This document shows, one piece after another, positions 9,213 through 18,330 of a DNA stretch of 64,000 nucleotides; the stretch's first letter is position 1; every line of letters starts with the position of its first letter. The stretch lies in NCBI RefSeq assembly GCF_003947435.1, contig NZ_RCOS01000113.1, positions 1 to 64,000 of the forward strand, read 5' to 3'. This DNA is from Candidatus Methanodesulfokora washburnensis (GTDB taxonomy: Archaea; Korarchaeota; Korarchaeia; Korarchaeales; Korarchaeaceae). The notes under the pieces are model-generated. The model saw only the letters and a list, made by a program, of their open reading frames with translations, made no database searches and had not been told where the DNA came from. The position numbers and the translations under genes are program-made.

Positions 9213-9809
9213 TTGGCTGTTGAAAAGGAGATAAAAGTTAAGATGCCACATGATGAATTCGTTGGGATGTTGAAGAGTCGGGGGGTAAATTTCTCATTCA
9301 TAAAAGAGATCTGTCAAGTAGATCTAATTCTCGACTATGATGATATGAGGCTTTTAAAAGAGGACTCGCTTTTAAGAATAAGGAAGGAGAACGAATCTCT
9401 GTTCATAACGTATAAGGGACCGAGAAGGCTCGGTAATGTGTACAAAGAGAGAGAGGAAATAGAAGGAGAGCTGGGATCAGAGGAGTCTGTACTAGCTCTA
9501 AAAATGGCCGGAATATACTTAAATGAGGATATCAGGGATGAAAAAGCACTTATTGAGTTTTTATCATCAAGGGGAATTAAAATCAGGGCTGTTGTCGAGA
9601 AACATAGAATAGTAATGCGGGTCTATCCATGGAAAAGCCTTATTTTCCTAGATGATGTTAAAGGGTTGGGTGAATATATCGAGATAGAGGGAGATGATTG
9701 CCAGGAGGTAGCTAAATTTTTAAATTTAAAAAATTTTGTAAAAGAAAGTTATGCTGAGCTTATTCTGAGAGAAAGCTCCTTACACCAGCTCTCTCTAGGA
9801 GATCCATAG
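9213..9809 (+). CDS. CYTH-domain protein (class IV adenylate cyclase / triphosphatase family)
   Basis: Soluble 198-residue CYTH protein. The N-terminal E-x-E-x-K signature is seen as E4-K-E6-I-K8, and LLRIRKENESLFITYKGPR (about 50-70) gives the basic residues that line the triphosphate tunnel. Family members hydrolyse triphosphates (polyphosphate, thiamine triphosphate, NTP) or make cAMP; the substrate here cannot be read from sequence. The TTG start is preceded by AGAGGGA. It lies 17 bases after tRNA-Leu, and its last 50 bases overlap the end of the convergent amidohydrolase gene. Confidence 0.85.
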   Translation: MAVEKEIKVKMPHDEFVGMLKSRGVNFSFIKEICQVDLILDYDDMRLLKEDSLLRIRKENESLFITYKGPRRLGNVYKEREEIEGELGSEESVLALKMAGIYLNEDIRDEKALIEFLSSRGIKIRAVVEKHRIVMRVYPWKSLIFLDDVKGLGEYIEIEGDDCQEVAKFLNLKNFVKESYAELILRESSLHQLSLGDP

Positions 9810-11079
9810 CAGCTTTTTCTGCGTTCTCCATTATTTCGTTTTCATCCATTGTCTTAAGGTGACCTTCTTCAATTACCAATCTGCCATCCACTATGACATG
9901 CGTCACATCGGTTGATCTGAAGGAGTAAACTAAATGGGAAATTGGGGAGTGAATGGGCCGCCACCATGGTTTCTTTAGATCTATTATCACAATGTCAGCC
10001 CTCTTTCCCACTTCTATCGAACCAATTTCTAGGTTCATAGCTTTTGCAGGGTTTATGGTCGCCATATCGATCACATCTTGTGCTTTTATCAATGTAGGAT
10101 CCCTATTGACAGCTTTATGTATTAATGCAGTTAGCTTCATTGTTTCTGGCATATCTAAGATGTTGTTGCTAGCAGCCCCATCTGTTCCAAGTCCTATTAA
10201 CACTCCATGAGAGAGCATCTTTGGAATTGGAGCCACTCCAGCCGCTGTTTTCATGTTACTTACGGGATTATGAGATACCAACACCTTTTTTCTCCTTAAT
10301 ATCTCAATCTCCTCATCTGAAGGCCAGACTACATGTGCAGCTATTGTTTTTAAGTCTAAAACTCGATGAATTTCAGCGTATTCTATTGGTCCAACTCCAT
10401 ACGTGTGCTTTATCTGCTCTACCTCCCTGCTATCTTCAGATAGATGTATGTGCACCGGAACATTATACCTACTTGCAGCTTCAGCAGTGGCCTCCATAGC
10501 CTCTGGACCTACTGTGTACGGGGCATGAGGACCAAAAGATGGTATTATCCTTTTGCTTTTTCCTTTCCACTTCTTAACGAAGTTCTCAGCTACATTTAGC
10601 GCTTCTCTCCAGTTTTTAGTTTCGGGAGTCTCTCCGTCTATTATAGAGGATGAGAGCAGGGCTCTTATTCCTATCCTCTCAGCTGCCTCTGCTATTCTCT
10701 CCTCAAAAAAGTACATATCGAATATTGTTGTTGTTCCCGTCCTCAAAGCCTCAAGCATTCCAAGTAAAGACCCTTTTTCAACGTGATCCGGGGTTAATTT
10801 CCTCTCCATAGGCCATATCTTCTCATTGAGCCACTCAAACAGTTTCATATCGTCTGCAACGCCCCTAAAGAGGTTCATGGGTATATGAGTATGGGTATTT
10901 ATCAGCCCTGGCAGTGCCGCCTTTCCTCTTCCATCCAGCACTATATCAGCACTTCTCTTGACTGTCCCTACTTCTAAGATAATCCCATCCTCTACGTATA
11001 TATCCGCATCCTTCAGTATCCTCCTTCTGCCATCTTGAGTGATCACTATGGAGAGATTCCTCACTAATATGCTCTCCAT
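9760..11079 (-). CDS. mtaD: amidohydrolase, S-adenosylhomocysteine/methylthioadenosine deaminase type
   Basis: Metal-dependent deaminase of the ATZ/TRZ-SAHD branch, 439 residues. HTHIPMNLFRG (about 63-73, HxH zinc ligands), HIHLSEDSREVEQI (about 225-238) and GTDGAASNN are the family blocks. Archaeal relatives deaminate S-adenosylhomocysteine, methylthioadenosine or 5'-deoxyadenosine. Substrate choice is inferred from the family. It shares a 50-bp 3' overlap with the CYTH gene and starts 46 bases from the divergent metallopeptidase gene. Confidence 0.82.
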   Translation of the reverse strand: MESILVRNLSIVITQDGRRRILKDADIYVEDGIILEVGTVKRSADIVLDGRGKAALPGLINTHTHIPMNLFRGVADDMKLFEWLNEKIWPMERKLTPDHVEKGSLLGMLEALRTGTTTIFDMYFFEERIAEAAERIGIRALLSSSIIDGETPETKNWREALNVAENFVKKWKGKSKRIIPSFGPHAPYTVGPEAMEATAEAASRYNVPVHIHLSEDSREVEQIKHTYGVGPIEYAEIHRVLDLKTIAAHVVWPSDEEIEILRRKKVLVSHNPVSNMKTAAGVAPIPKMLSHGVLIGLGTDGAASNNILDMPETMKLTALIHKAVNRDPTLIKAQDVIDMATINPAKAMNLEIGSIEVGKRADIVIIDLKKPWWRPIHSPISHLVYSFRSTDVTHVIVDGRLVIEEGHLKTMDENEIMENAEKAAMDLLERAGVRSFLSE

Positions 11080-11125
11080 AGGTTATAAAGGAGGAGATTA
11101 AATATAACGATGAGGGTCATGCCAT

Positions 11126-12727
11126 ATGTCTAAGATCTATGTACTAGTCCTCTTGCTACTTCTCATACCTTTTGCTGAAGTAAAAGGAGACGATAGACCC
11201 AGTCTTACCTACACTTTCATCGTGCATGAAAGCGGATTGACAGACATAATTTACAGATTCTCCTCAGAAAGCGGTGGAATAAGCTGGTTCCTCGTGCCAA
11301 AGTTTGAGAACTACACTGTGAGATTGGTAAGGGGAAACATTAGTTCAAGTTTAAAGGATGCTTACACGACATCAGGTGAGAAATTCTATTTTTACGAAAA
11401 CTTCTCGTTCTCATATTCTCCTGGCACTATTCTTGAGTTGAACTGGAGCTATAAGTACGGGGCGATGATAATAGAACCGAATGGAATGTTTTACTCAACT
11501 CAGATTGGATTTAGCCCACAGACCGATTGTCGTGTTTTAGTCTACTTGCCGGGCGACTTCGGGATAGTATATTCCTATCCAGAAGAATATTATAGTACAA
11601 AAAATTCAAGTTGGATTCTGCTTTCTTATAGCAATTTCTCATCCAATTTTATGAGAGTAATGATAACCTTCAGGACAAAAAGAGAAGCTTCCCTGCTGAA
11701 CTATAGCCAAGGAGGCCTGAAAATAGAGATACCAAAAAGATATTCTGATATAATAAATAATTTAACTTATATATATAATAAAGCATTGCCATATATAAAA
11801 AATATAACAGATACGAGCAATGAGCTTAACATTGTGCTCAGGTTCTCCATCCCAAGCGATATAAGCGGCCTCGGAACGCTTGGATACACAAACTTGAAGA
11901 GCTCATACGATATAATATCCGCTGGCAACATAACTCTCAACATAATACTCCTCAGAATGGTACCATATGAGCTACCACAGGTTATGATACACGAGATGCT
12001 TCACCAGTACATGTGGTATTCTGGCTTGGATGTGAGCCTAAGATGGGCGCATGAGGGTCTAGCAGATTACCTAGCCTCATATATCGCTAAAAGAATAGGT
12101 TATCCTGATGCCGGAAAAGAGGAGTTTAGTTCGTTAAGTGAGCTCGTAAACAGGACAGGAGGTAAGGTGGGATTTGTTGCTAGCTGGAGCGGAGGGGGAC
12201 TTCCTATAAATCCAGATTTATACTATGCAGCATCCTTGTATGTCATAAAGACAGTAGGGGATGAAAATGGTGGTGTTGATTTGTACAGGAATTTCTTTCA
12301 TATAATAAAGGGCGAAGGTGTTAGAGTTAGCGATCTATCTGGATTTATATACTATTTAAGCAAAGCTGCTGGGAAAGACCTGAGAGAAGAGTTCCAGTCT
12401 ATGGGTTTCCCAATAAGGGCAGAGATAAAGGAATTAACCTATGCGAGGACTCTCACATCAATGCTATCTCCAATAAACCCCCTTAATTTTGCTTCCAACT
12501 CCTACCTAGCAGAAGCTGAAAGAGCAGTCGAGATCGGAAATACTGACATGGCCAAAGAGTACTCATATATTTGCATATTTACAGATATTTTTGGTCTAGT
12601 GATAGATATATCTATAATAATTATTATCTTAGGCGCTATAAAAAGAATGAAGAGGAAAAAGAAGGATGTTCTCACAGAATACTCTCCATTTTCTCCATCT
12701 CAAGCAGACGGTTCCACCAATCAATAG
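11126..12727 (+). CDS. secreted/membrane-anchored gluzincin-like metallopeptidase
   Basis: A 533-residue extracytoplasmic protein. A signal peptide (about 1-20) precedes a beta-rich domain with many N-x-S/T sites. A zinc site HEMLH (residues 289-293) is followed by a second glutamate in WAHEGLADYL (E310). This HExxH...E arrangement is that of M1/M61-like gluzincins, with slightly short spacing. A C-terminal transmembrane helix (about 485-505) and a basic tail would anchor it. Substrate unknown. Its final 56 bases overlap the end of porB on the other strand. Confidence 0.72.
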   Translation: MSKIYVLVLLLLLIPFAEVKGDDRPSLTYTFIVHESGLTDIIYRFSSESGGISWFLVPKFENYTVRLVRGNISSSLKDAYTTSGEKFYFYENFSFSYSPGTILELNWSYKYGAMIIEPNGMFYSTQIGFSPQTDCRVLVYLPGDFGIVYSYPEEYYSTKNSSWILLSYSNFSSNFMRVMITFRTKREASLLNYSQGGLKIEIPKRYSDIINNLTYIYNKALPYIKNITDTSNELNIVLRFSIPSDISGLGTLGYTNLKSSYDIISAGNITLNIILLRMVPYELPQVMIHEMLHQYMWYSGLDVSLRWAHEGLADYLASYIAKRIGYPDAGKEEFSSLSELVNRTGGKVGFVASWSGGGLPINPDLYYAASLYVIKTVGDENGGVDLYRNFFHIIKGEGVRVSDLSGFIYYLSKAAGKDLREEFQSMGFPIRAEIKELTYARTLTSMLSPINPLNFASNSYLAEAERAVEIGNTDMAKEYSYICIFTDIFGLVIDISIIIIILGAIKRMKRKKKDVLTEYSPFSPSQADGSTNQ

Positions 12728-13562
12728 CCTCTTTCTCCATCTTTTCTATTTCTTCATCAGACAAATGCCTAAATCTTCCTTGGATTGAGAGATAATCTTT
12801 TAGAGGTCTCTTTTTTGGAGGTTTGACCGTCACTCTGAGCTTTCCATTTTCAATCTCATATAATGGGAAGAAATAAGTATCTGTTGCAAGCTTGGCTACA
12901 TCAACTGTCATACTGGAGTCTATGCCCCAGCCGGGAGGACAAGGAGAAAGCAGGTGTATATATCTGAAGCCCTTTATCTTTGAAGCTTTCTCAAACTTTC
13001 TTATCAGATCAAAAGGATATCCTACACTAGCAGTCGCAACATATGGGACTTTATGCGCAGCCACTATCATCGGAACATTCTTCTTTGGCTCCTCCTTTCC
13101 CTTTAAGGTAGTTCTGGTCCAAGCGCCCTTTGGTGTTGCACCGGACCTCTGTATGCCTGTGTTCATATATGCCTCATTGTCATAGCAAACGTATATTATA
13201 TCTTCATTCCTCTCAGCCGCACCTGAAAGCGCCTGAAGCCCTATATCCGCAGTTCCTCCATCTCCAGCCCATACAACCACATTTATATCCTTATTTAGAG
13301 TTTCATAGGCTCTTTTTATCCCGCTTGCAGCAGCAGCTGCTGCTGCAAAAGCTATATTCAGGATAGGGGCTTTTATCGAAGTGAGAGGCATAGGACTCTG
13401 TACAACTGAAAAGCAACAGGCAGGCACTACATACACCGTGTTTTTTCCTAGAACTCTGGATGCAATTCTAAAAGAAAGACTTAGACCGCATCCGGGACAG
13501 GCTGCTGACCCTGGAAGATACGCACCCTCCATTTTCATCAAATCCTTAACTGTTAGGGGCAT
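12672..13562 (-). CDS. porB: pyruvate/2-oxoacid:ferredoxin oxidoreductase, beta subunit
   Basis: Thiamine-diphosphate-binding subunit of a 2-oxoacid:ferredoxin oxidoreductase (pyruvate + CoA to acetyl-CoA + CO2 with ferredoxin reduction). The 296-residue protein has ACPGCG (cluster cysteines C22 and C25) and the TPP motif GDGGTADIG (about 100-108) ending near YDNEAYMNTG. It overlaps the stop of porA by one base. Pyruvate as substrate is inferred from overall similarity to PorB. Confidence 0.92.
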   Translation of the reverse strand: MPLTVKDLMKMEGAYLPGSAACPGCGLSLSFRIASRVLGKNTVYVVPACCFSVVQSPMPLTSIKAPILNIAFAAAAAAASGIKRAYETLNKDINVVVWAGDGGTADIGLQALSGAAERNEDIIYVCYDNEAYMNTGIQRSGATPKGAWTRTTLKGKEEPKKNVPMIVAAHKVPYVATASVGYPFDLIRKFEKASKIKGFRYIHLLSPCPPGWGIDSSMTVDVAKLATDTYFFPLYEIENGKLRVTVKPPKKRPLKDYLSIQGRFRHLSDEEIEKMEKEAIDWWNRLLEMEKMESIL

Positions 13563-14776
13563 TATATCACCTCCTCAAATCCTGACGATCTCACTCTCTC
13601 TTTAAGACCGTACCAGTAGGTTATCATATTCTTTCCTTCCTCTTTTTCGCTGTGAAGGACCATTTTCTCTATATCCTTGTAAGTGACATCCCTCCCGCCG
13701 AGACCTGCTACATAGGATACTAGCTTAGGTCTCTCATCCAAATTATAGAGAGCAGATCTTATTTCCATTGCCAGAGGACCTCCGTATCCGAAGGAATAGC
13801 TTCTGTCTATCACGGTCAAGGTTCTAGCTTTCGATAGTATGGTTCTTGTTTCTTCTTGCGGAAATGGCCTAAATAAACCTATTTTCAGCAAACCTACTTT
13901 CCTTCCATCTTTTCTCATGCTATCGACAGCCACCTCAGCTTCGGAAGCGAGAGTGCCTGATGCAATAATGATGTGCTCTGCATCATCTACTTTGTAGCAA
14001 TGAACCATTTCGTATCGCCTTCCGAAAATCTCATAAAACTTGTCTGCTGCCTCTTTGAACACCTCTCTGGCGTTTTTCATCCCTCTTTCTATAGACCACC
14101 TCATTTCCATATACTCCTCCTCTGGCATGGTTAGATTTCCCATGTCAACCGGATTATCTGGGTCGAGAGACCAATGAGGTGGTCTATACTCTGGCAGGAA
14201 GTAATCAACATCATCCTGATCTGGTATGTTAACAGGCATATGGGTATGGCTGAGGATAAAGGCGTCCATACACACCATGAAGGGCAGAAGCACTCTATTG
14301 TTCTCGGCTACCCTGTACATTATCAATATGGAATCCAATGCCTCCTGAGAGGACGAGACGAAGAACTCCATCCATCCTGTATCCCTCTGCGATATAGCAT
14401 CCTGATGATCCGCATGAATGTTCCATGGCGGTCCAACGGCCCTATTTACCACAGCCATCCCTATAGGAAGCCTGGATCCAGCTGCCCAGTGAAGTACCTC
14501 ATGCATATAAAGCAATCCTTGACTAGCTGTTGCTGTAAAGGTCCTAACACCTGCCGAGGACGCTCCTATGGCCGCAGCCATAGCACTGTGCTCACTTTCA
14601 ACTCTTATGTACTCAGCAGTCATCAAGCCCTTCGCTATGAATTCTTCTATCACCTCAACTATCATTGTTTGAGGAGTTATTGGATATATCGGAATCACTT
14701 TTACCCTTGCCAATCTAACTGCATGAGCTGCAGCTTCATTAGCATTTATCAGCTCCCACATTCCTTTCTCCTTCAT
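13562..14776 (-). CDS. porA: pyruvate/2-oxoacid:ferredoxin oxidoreductase, alpha subunit
   Basis: Alpha subunit of 404 residues with the pyrimidine-binding TPP domain (EYIRVESEHSAMAAAIGASS) and the TATASQGLLYMHEVLHWA block typical of PorA. Its length excludes a fused gamma domain. It overlaps porD by 4 bases and abuts porB. The order is delta-alpha-beta; the usual gamma gene is not in front of delta. Confidence 0.93.
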   Translation of the reverse strand: MKEKGMWELINANEAAAHAVRLARVKVIPIYPITPQTMIVEVIEEFIAKGLMTAEYIRVESEHSAMAAAIGASSAGVRTFTATASQGLLYMHEVLHWAAGSRLPIGMAVVNRAVGPPWNIHADHQDAISQRDTGWMEFFVSSSQEALDSILIMYRVAENNRVLLPFMVCMDAFILSHTHMPVNIPDQDDVDYFLPEYRPPHWSLDPDNPVDMGNLTMPEEEYMEMRWSIERGMKNAREVFKEAADKFYEIFGRRYEMVHCYKVDDAEHIIIASGTLASEAEVAVDSMRKDGRKVGLLKIGLFRPFPQEETRTILSKARTLTVIDRSYSFGYGGPLAMEIRSALYNLDERPKLVSYVAGLGGRDVTYKDIEKMVLHSEKEEGKNMITYWYGLKERVRSSGFEEVI

Positions 14777-15036
14777 TCTCTCTCCTCCACCATAGTTATA
14801 GCCTTTGCAGGACAGATTTTAGCGCATACACCGCATCCCTTGCAGTAATCATAATCCACTGTAGGAACATCGTCAGCGAGTATTGTCTCTTCTGGACATA
14901 GAAGCCAGCATTGCCAACATTTAACACATTTCTGAAGGTCTATTACGGGTTTAAAGACCCTCCAAGTCCCTGTTTTTCCAGAAGCTCCTCTAGAAGGCTT
15001 GGATATAGGAAGAACAAGCTCCTTTGATAGGCCCAA
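14773..15036 (-). CDS. porD: 2-oxoacid:ferredoxin oxidoreductase, delta subunit (2[4Fe-4S])
   Basis: Electron-transfer subunit of 87 residues with two full [4Fe-4S] cysteine sets: C37, C40, C43, C47 and C65, C68, C71, C75. It passes electrons from the TPP intermediate toward ferredoxin. It is followed by porA and porB with 4- and 1-base overlaps. Directly upstream is an unrelated 85-residue ORF where a porG gene would commonly be. Confidence 0.93.
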   Translation of the reverse strand: MGLSKELVLPISKPSRGASGKTGTWRVFKPVIDLQKCVKCWQCWLLCPEETILADDVPTVDYDYCKGCGVCAKICPAKAITMVEERE

Positions 15037-15045
15037 ACATCCCCC

Positions 15046-15180
15046 CTAGAATGAAGAAGTAAAAATATTTACATTTTTCCCTTCAGCAAAAAGCCCTATC
15101 AGGTTCAATAATGAAGAGATCACCAAGAAGAGAAACAATAGAATAAAGATTGAGAAAAATATTGAGATAGGCTCAGTAAG
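15046..15180 (-). other. possible transmembrane-segment reading frame between an 85-aa ORF and porD
   Basis: Immediately around the stop of the 85-residue ORF, a different frame stays open for about 44 codons and encodes a strongly hydrophobic stretch (from ISIFFSIF through NLIGLF) with a short polar tail. No good in-frame ATG, GTG or TTG lies before the helix, though AGAGGAGG sits just upstream. It may be a tail-anchor joined by a frameshift, a small membrane protein with an unusual start, or chance. Confidence 0.25.
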
Positions 15181-15430
15181 AGCCTCCTCTTGGCCCTCTT
15201 TCTGGTCTCTCTGGCGGGAGGTTTTCCTCGAACACCAGCAATTTCTTGTTCTCAAAGAGAAGCTCCATTGTTCCTCCCTGCAATGAACCAGGCTTTACAC
15301 TTACTTCTATTGGCTCATTATCCCTCATGGGATAATATATCTTCCAGACAGAGGACCTAAGTCCCGGACTCTTCTGATCTAAAAATTCTAGAATCCTCTC
15401 GGTCATAGGAACTCCAACACGTGCTGCCAT
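15173..15430 (-). CDS. uncharacterised 85-aa protein upstream of porD
   Basis: Family not recognised. The protein is soluble and mixed, with a likely helix (MTERILEFLDQ), a beta-rich centre (SVWKIYYPMRD, MELLFENKKLLVFEE) and a Pro/Arg/Gly tail. It precedes porD by 136 bases on the same strand and may be co-transcribed with the oxidoreductase genes. The ATG at residue 9 is an alternative start. The hydrophobic stretch that opens in another frame at its end suggests it could be membrane-tethered. Confidence 0.5.
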   Translation of the reverse strand: MAARVGVPMTERILEFLDQKSPGLRSSVWKIYYPMRDNEPIEVSVKPGSLQGGTMELLFENKKLLVFEENLPPERPERGPRGGSY

Positions 15431-15547
15431 AGAATCACCTCTCGACTAGCTATGGTTGACTAACTAACAGAAGCCCTACATAAAAACTTTGCGGAACCAA
15501 ATGGTGAAAAGCTAAATATTACTTTTCAGAGGTATCATGGGGTATAA

Positions 15548-16402
15548 ATGACTTATCTGAGATTTCTCAACATAGATTCAGACTATGATCAGTCAAAATA
15601 CGTGATAATACCGGCACCCATGGACATAGGTTCTTCATGGGGGGTCGGATCTAGATTTGGTCCTCTTGCCATTATAGAGGCATCTAGACACATAGATCTA
15701 TATGATATAGATTTGGGCTTGACCTTGGACTCTATATATACGATGGAAGAAATAGAACCTACAGCAGAGATTGCGAAAAATTTGGATTTAGTTAAGGATG
15801 TTATATCAGATGTCCTTTCGCACGGTAAAGTTCCAGTACTTATAGGAGGAGATCACTCTATTTCAATAGCTTCTTCAAGAGCATCATCCATGCATGGGGC
15901 TTGTATCTACATAGCAATGGATGCCCATGCAGACTTGTATGATGAGTACAATGGGTCAAGGCTGAGTCATGCATGCGTGACTAGAAGAGTCCTCGATCTC
16001 CCCACTATTGAGAAAGCAATTTTGATAGGCGTGAGAACCATGGAGTTGGAGGAAGCTGTTTTTGCTAGAAATGACAGCAGAATAGTTCTTATCAGATCTA
16101 CTGACGATTTAGAAGTTCTAGACAACATAGAGGGGAAGAAAGCCCATCTGAGCTTTGATGTAGATGTTATAGATCCCTCTGTGATACCATGTGTTGGATA
16201 TCCTGAACCGGGTGGTATCTCTTACAGGGATGCCATAGCTTTCCTTAAAGCTATTTTTGAGAAGTTCGATGTGATATCGATGGATTTCGTTGAGTTCTCT
16301 CCCTGCCCGGGAAGGAGAGATGATTCATTTACTATAGCAAAATTAATATATAAATCTATACTAATGCATTATATATCACAACTTCATCGACACTCACAAT
16401 AA
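15548..16402 (+). CDS. speB: agmatinase / ureohydrolase family enzyme
   Basis: Binuclear manganese ureohydrolase of 284 residues. Metal ligands are visible: H103 in GGDHS, D125/H127/D129 in MDAHAD, and D204/D206 in FDVDVIDP. The family includes agmatinase (agmatine to putrescine + urea), arginase and related enzymes; agmatinase is most likely in archaea, where polyamine synthesis runs through agmatine. The final 19 bases overlap the end of the convergent membrane-protein gene. Confidence 0.85.
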   Translation: MTYLRFLNIDSDYDQSKYVIIPAPMDIGSSWGVGSRFGPLAIIEASRHIDLYDIDLGLTLDSIYTMEEIEPTAEIAKNLDLVKDVISDVLSHGKVPVLIGGDHSISIASSRASSMHGACIYIAMDAHADLYDEYNGSRLSHACVTRRVLDLPTIEKAILIGVRTMELEEAVFARNDSRIVLIRSTDDLEVLDNIEGKKAHLSFDVDVIDPSVIPCVGYPEPGGISYRDAIAFLKAIFEKFDVISMDFVEFSPCPGRRDDSFTIAKLIYKSILMHYISQLHRHSQ

Positions 16403-16932
16403 CACTCGATTAGGTGTTTCTTACATAAATTCCTCAAAAGAGGCTCTGTTACAGCAGCTAGTACCAGTATTTCCGCCCAAGCCTTGAGAAGAACCATTAA
16501 TATAACAGTTTCGGTTACATATTGTGAGATTCCAGGAATAAAGACCGGAGCCCATATAGCCATGGTTAAATAGGTAAAAATCGACTCTGGCACATATCCA
16601 ATCACTATAGCTGTAAATGGCCTAATTTTTCTCATTAATATAGATGAAAATATACCAGTGAGAGCTTTTCCCGGAAAGATCAAAAGACCGAATAACGGTC
16701 CGTATGCACCTTGGAGCCCAAATCTTATGTATGGGGATATAGACACTATGATACCGGTAAGGCCTCCGTAAATAGGACCTAGCATACCAGCTGAGAGGAA
16801 TGTCCCTATGTGGGACAGATCCAAAGCTATTTGTGGATGAATCAACGTTAGAAGCTCAAGCGAAGAAAAGCCAAGCACATTTCCAAGAGCTCCTAACATC
16901 ACAGATAGAACAAACTTCTGCCCTTTGTTCAC
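16384..16932 (-). CDS. small membrane protein resembling an ECF transporter S component
   Basis: A 182-residue protein with about five to six hydrophobic helices and glycine-rich turns (GPIYGGLTGIIVS, GPLFGLLIFPGKALTG), the general look of the substrate-binding S subunits of energy-coupling-factor vitamin transporters. The substrate cannot be told. The energizing module EcfA-EcfA-EcfT lies 35 kb away at 51528-53892 and could serve it. The C-terminus is unusual, with a cysteine-rich tail CKKHLIECYCECR. It ends inside the agmatinase 3' end. Confidence 0.55.
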   Translation of the reverse strand: MNKGQKFVLSVMLGALGNVLGFSSLELLTLIHPQIALDLSHIGTFLSAGMLGPIYGGLTGIIVSISPYIRFGLQGAYGPLFGLLIFPGKALTGIFSSILMRKIRPFTAIVIGYVPESIFTYLTMAIWAPVFIPGISQYVTETVILMVLLKAWAEILVLAAVTEPLLRNLCKKHLIECYCECR

Positions 16933-17015
16933 TGAATATCACCGCATATAGCGAAGAAGATGGAGATAAAAATATTTTGTTTTTGATTTTTGTTTCATAA
17001 ATGGAATAATAAATC

Positions 17016-18128
17016 TCAGATTTTTGCCAGCTCTATCTGTTCTTTTCTAAGAGCTTTCCTAATCTCATCAACAAGCAAATCTATTCCCATCTCTTTTTCA
17101 GCCGATATGGCAACTATTCTATCGAAACCAGCTTTTTTAAGCTCTATTGACCTCCATTCCAGTTCCTCCGGGCTCATTAGATCAGATTTATTCAAAACAG
17201 GAATTATCTTTTCTCTCGCCACTCCTATGCTATCGAGAATTCTGAGCACTTCCTTTAGCTTAAGTTGGAACTTAGCCCATTTATCAGAGGAATCTATCAC
17301 AAGCACAACAATATCTGAGTTCAGAATATCCAATAGGTTTATCTCAAAGGAGGATATAAGCCTTGGATCCTGATCTACAACAAATCCTATTGTATCAACT
17401 ATCAATAGATTATCTCCAACCTTTGCATACTTGCTTGAGAGAGTAGTAAAGGGAAGCGGTCCAACCGGCCTATTAAGACCTGTTAGTTTGTTAAAAAGAG
17501 TTGTCTTTCCAGCGTTGTAGTGTCCCACAAGCACGGCTATCTTATCTCCTCTGCTTTTTCTTTTCTCTATTTCGAGCATTCTTGCCTCCTTTATTTTCTC
17601 TATCTTATTCTTGAGTATCTTTATCCTCTTCTGAACTGCATTTATTTGTTTGTGATAAGCATACTCTCCGCCTCCTTTGAATCCTGCCCTTGTCTTCTTG
17701 AATTTCATTGCCGCTTGTAGTTTTATGTATGGAAAGGATTTTCTCAGCTCAGCCAATTGTATCTGAAGTTTAGATAGTATGTCTCTGGATGTCTCATTGA
17801 ATATCCTCAGAACGACATCGTATCTATCCAGAACCTCAGCTCTCAAGGCTTTCTCCAAGTTCCACTTTTGCTTACTTGTTAGGGTGTTGTAAAATACAAT
17901 TATATCGGGATCTATCGCCTTAACCTTGTCCTTCAGTTCCTCAAGCTTTCCTCTGCCGAGAAGATAATCCACTGCTGGCTTGCTTCTAGTCTGTATCATT
18001 CTGTAAGCTACATTATATCCTAGGGCCTCAAGAAGTTCATTTAGAATTTCCATTCTTATTAGATAGTTGGAATGATCGTGTATCTCTGTTTTTACCATCA
18101 CCGTTACTGCTTTTCCTGCCACAAGCAT
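17016..18128 (-). CDS. hflX: GTPase HflX
   Basis: Translation-associated GTPase that binds the large ribosomal subunit. The 370-residue protein has an N-terminal glycine-rich HflX domain (VDYLLGRGKLEEL), a basic helical linker, and a G domain with P-loop VGHYNAGKT (201-209), G3 DTIGF (about 245) and G4 NKSD (about 311). The P-loop shows GHYNAGKT where bacterial proteins have GYTNAGKS. A - strand TATA-like ACTTATATCC at 18143-18152 lies close before the ATG, suggesting a leaderless or very short-leader transcript. Confidence 0.92.
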   Translation of the reverse strand: MLVAGKAVTVMVKTEIHDHSNYLIRMEILNELLEALGYNVAYRMIQTRSKPAVDYLLGRGKLEELKDKVKAIDPDIIVFYNTLTSKQKWNLEKALRAEVLDRYDVVLRIFNETSRDILSKLQIQLAELRKSFPYIKLQAAMKFKKTRAGFKGGGEYAYHKQINAVQKRIKILKNKIEKIKEARMLEIEKRKSRGDKIAVLVGHYNAGKTTLFNKLTGLNRPVGPLPFTTLSSKYAKVGDNLLIVDTIGFVVDQDPRLISSFEINLLDILNSDIVVLVIDSSDKWAKFQLKLKEVLRILDSIGVAREKIIPVLNKSDLMSPEELEWRSIELKKAGFDRIVAISAEKEMGIDLLVDEIRKALRKEQIELAKI

Positions 18129-18330
18129 TCCTACTTCTGGAGGATATAAGTTTTCTGCACTGGGTTAAGTACTCCCCATACTTTATATTAGTTGTACAAG
18201 GATACAAAAATTTTAAAGGATCATATAACTAATAAATGACTGATTTCTCATGCCTGCGCAAGAAAATTAGAAAAATAATTCCAATAATTAACGGCCAAAG
18301 TTTTTATAATCCTGATCTTATTAAATCTAT

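Noticed and set aside
9029-9301. 90-residue - strand ORF across the tRNA-Leu gene
   Set aside because: It reads through the tRNA and both divergent promoters and gives a composition unlike the neighbours; it is the familiar false protein antisense to a tRNA.
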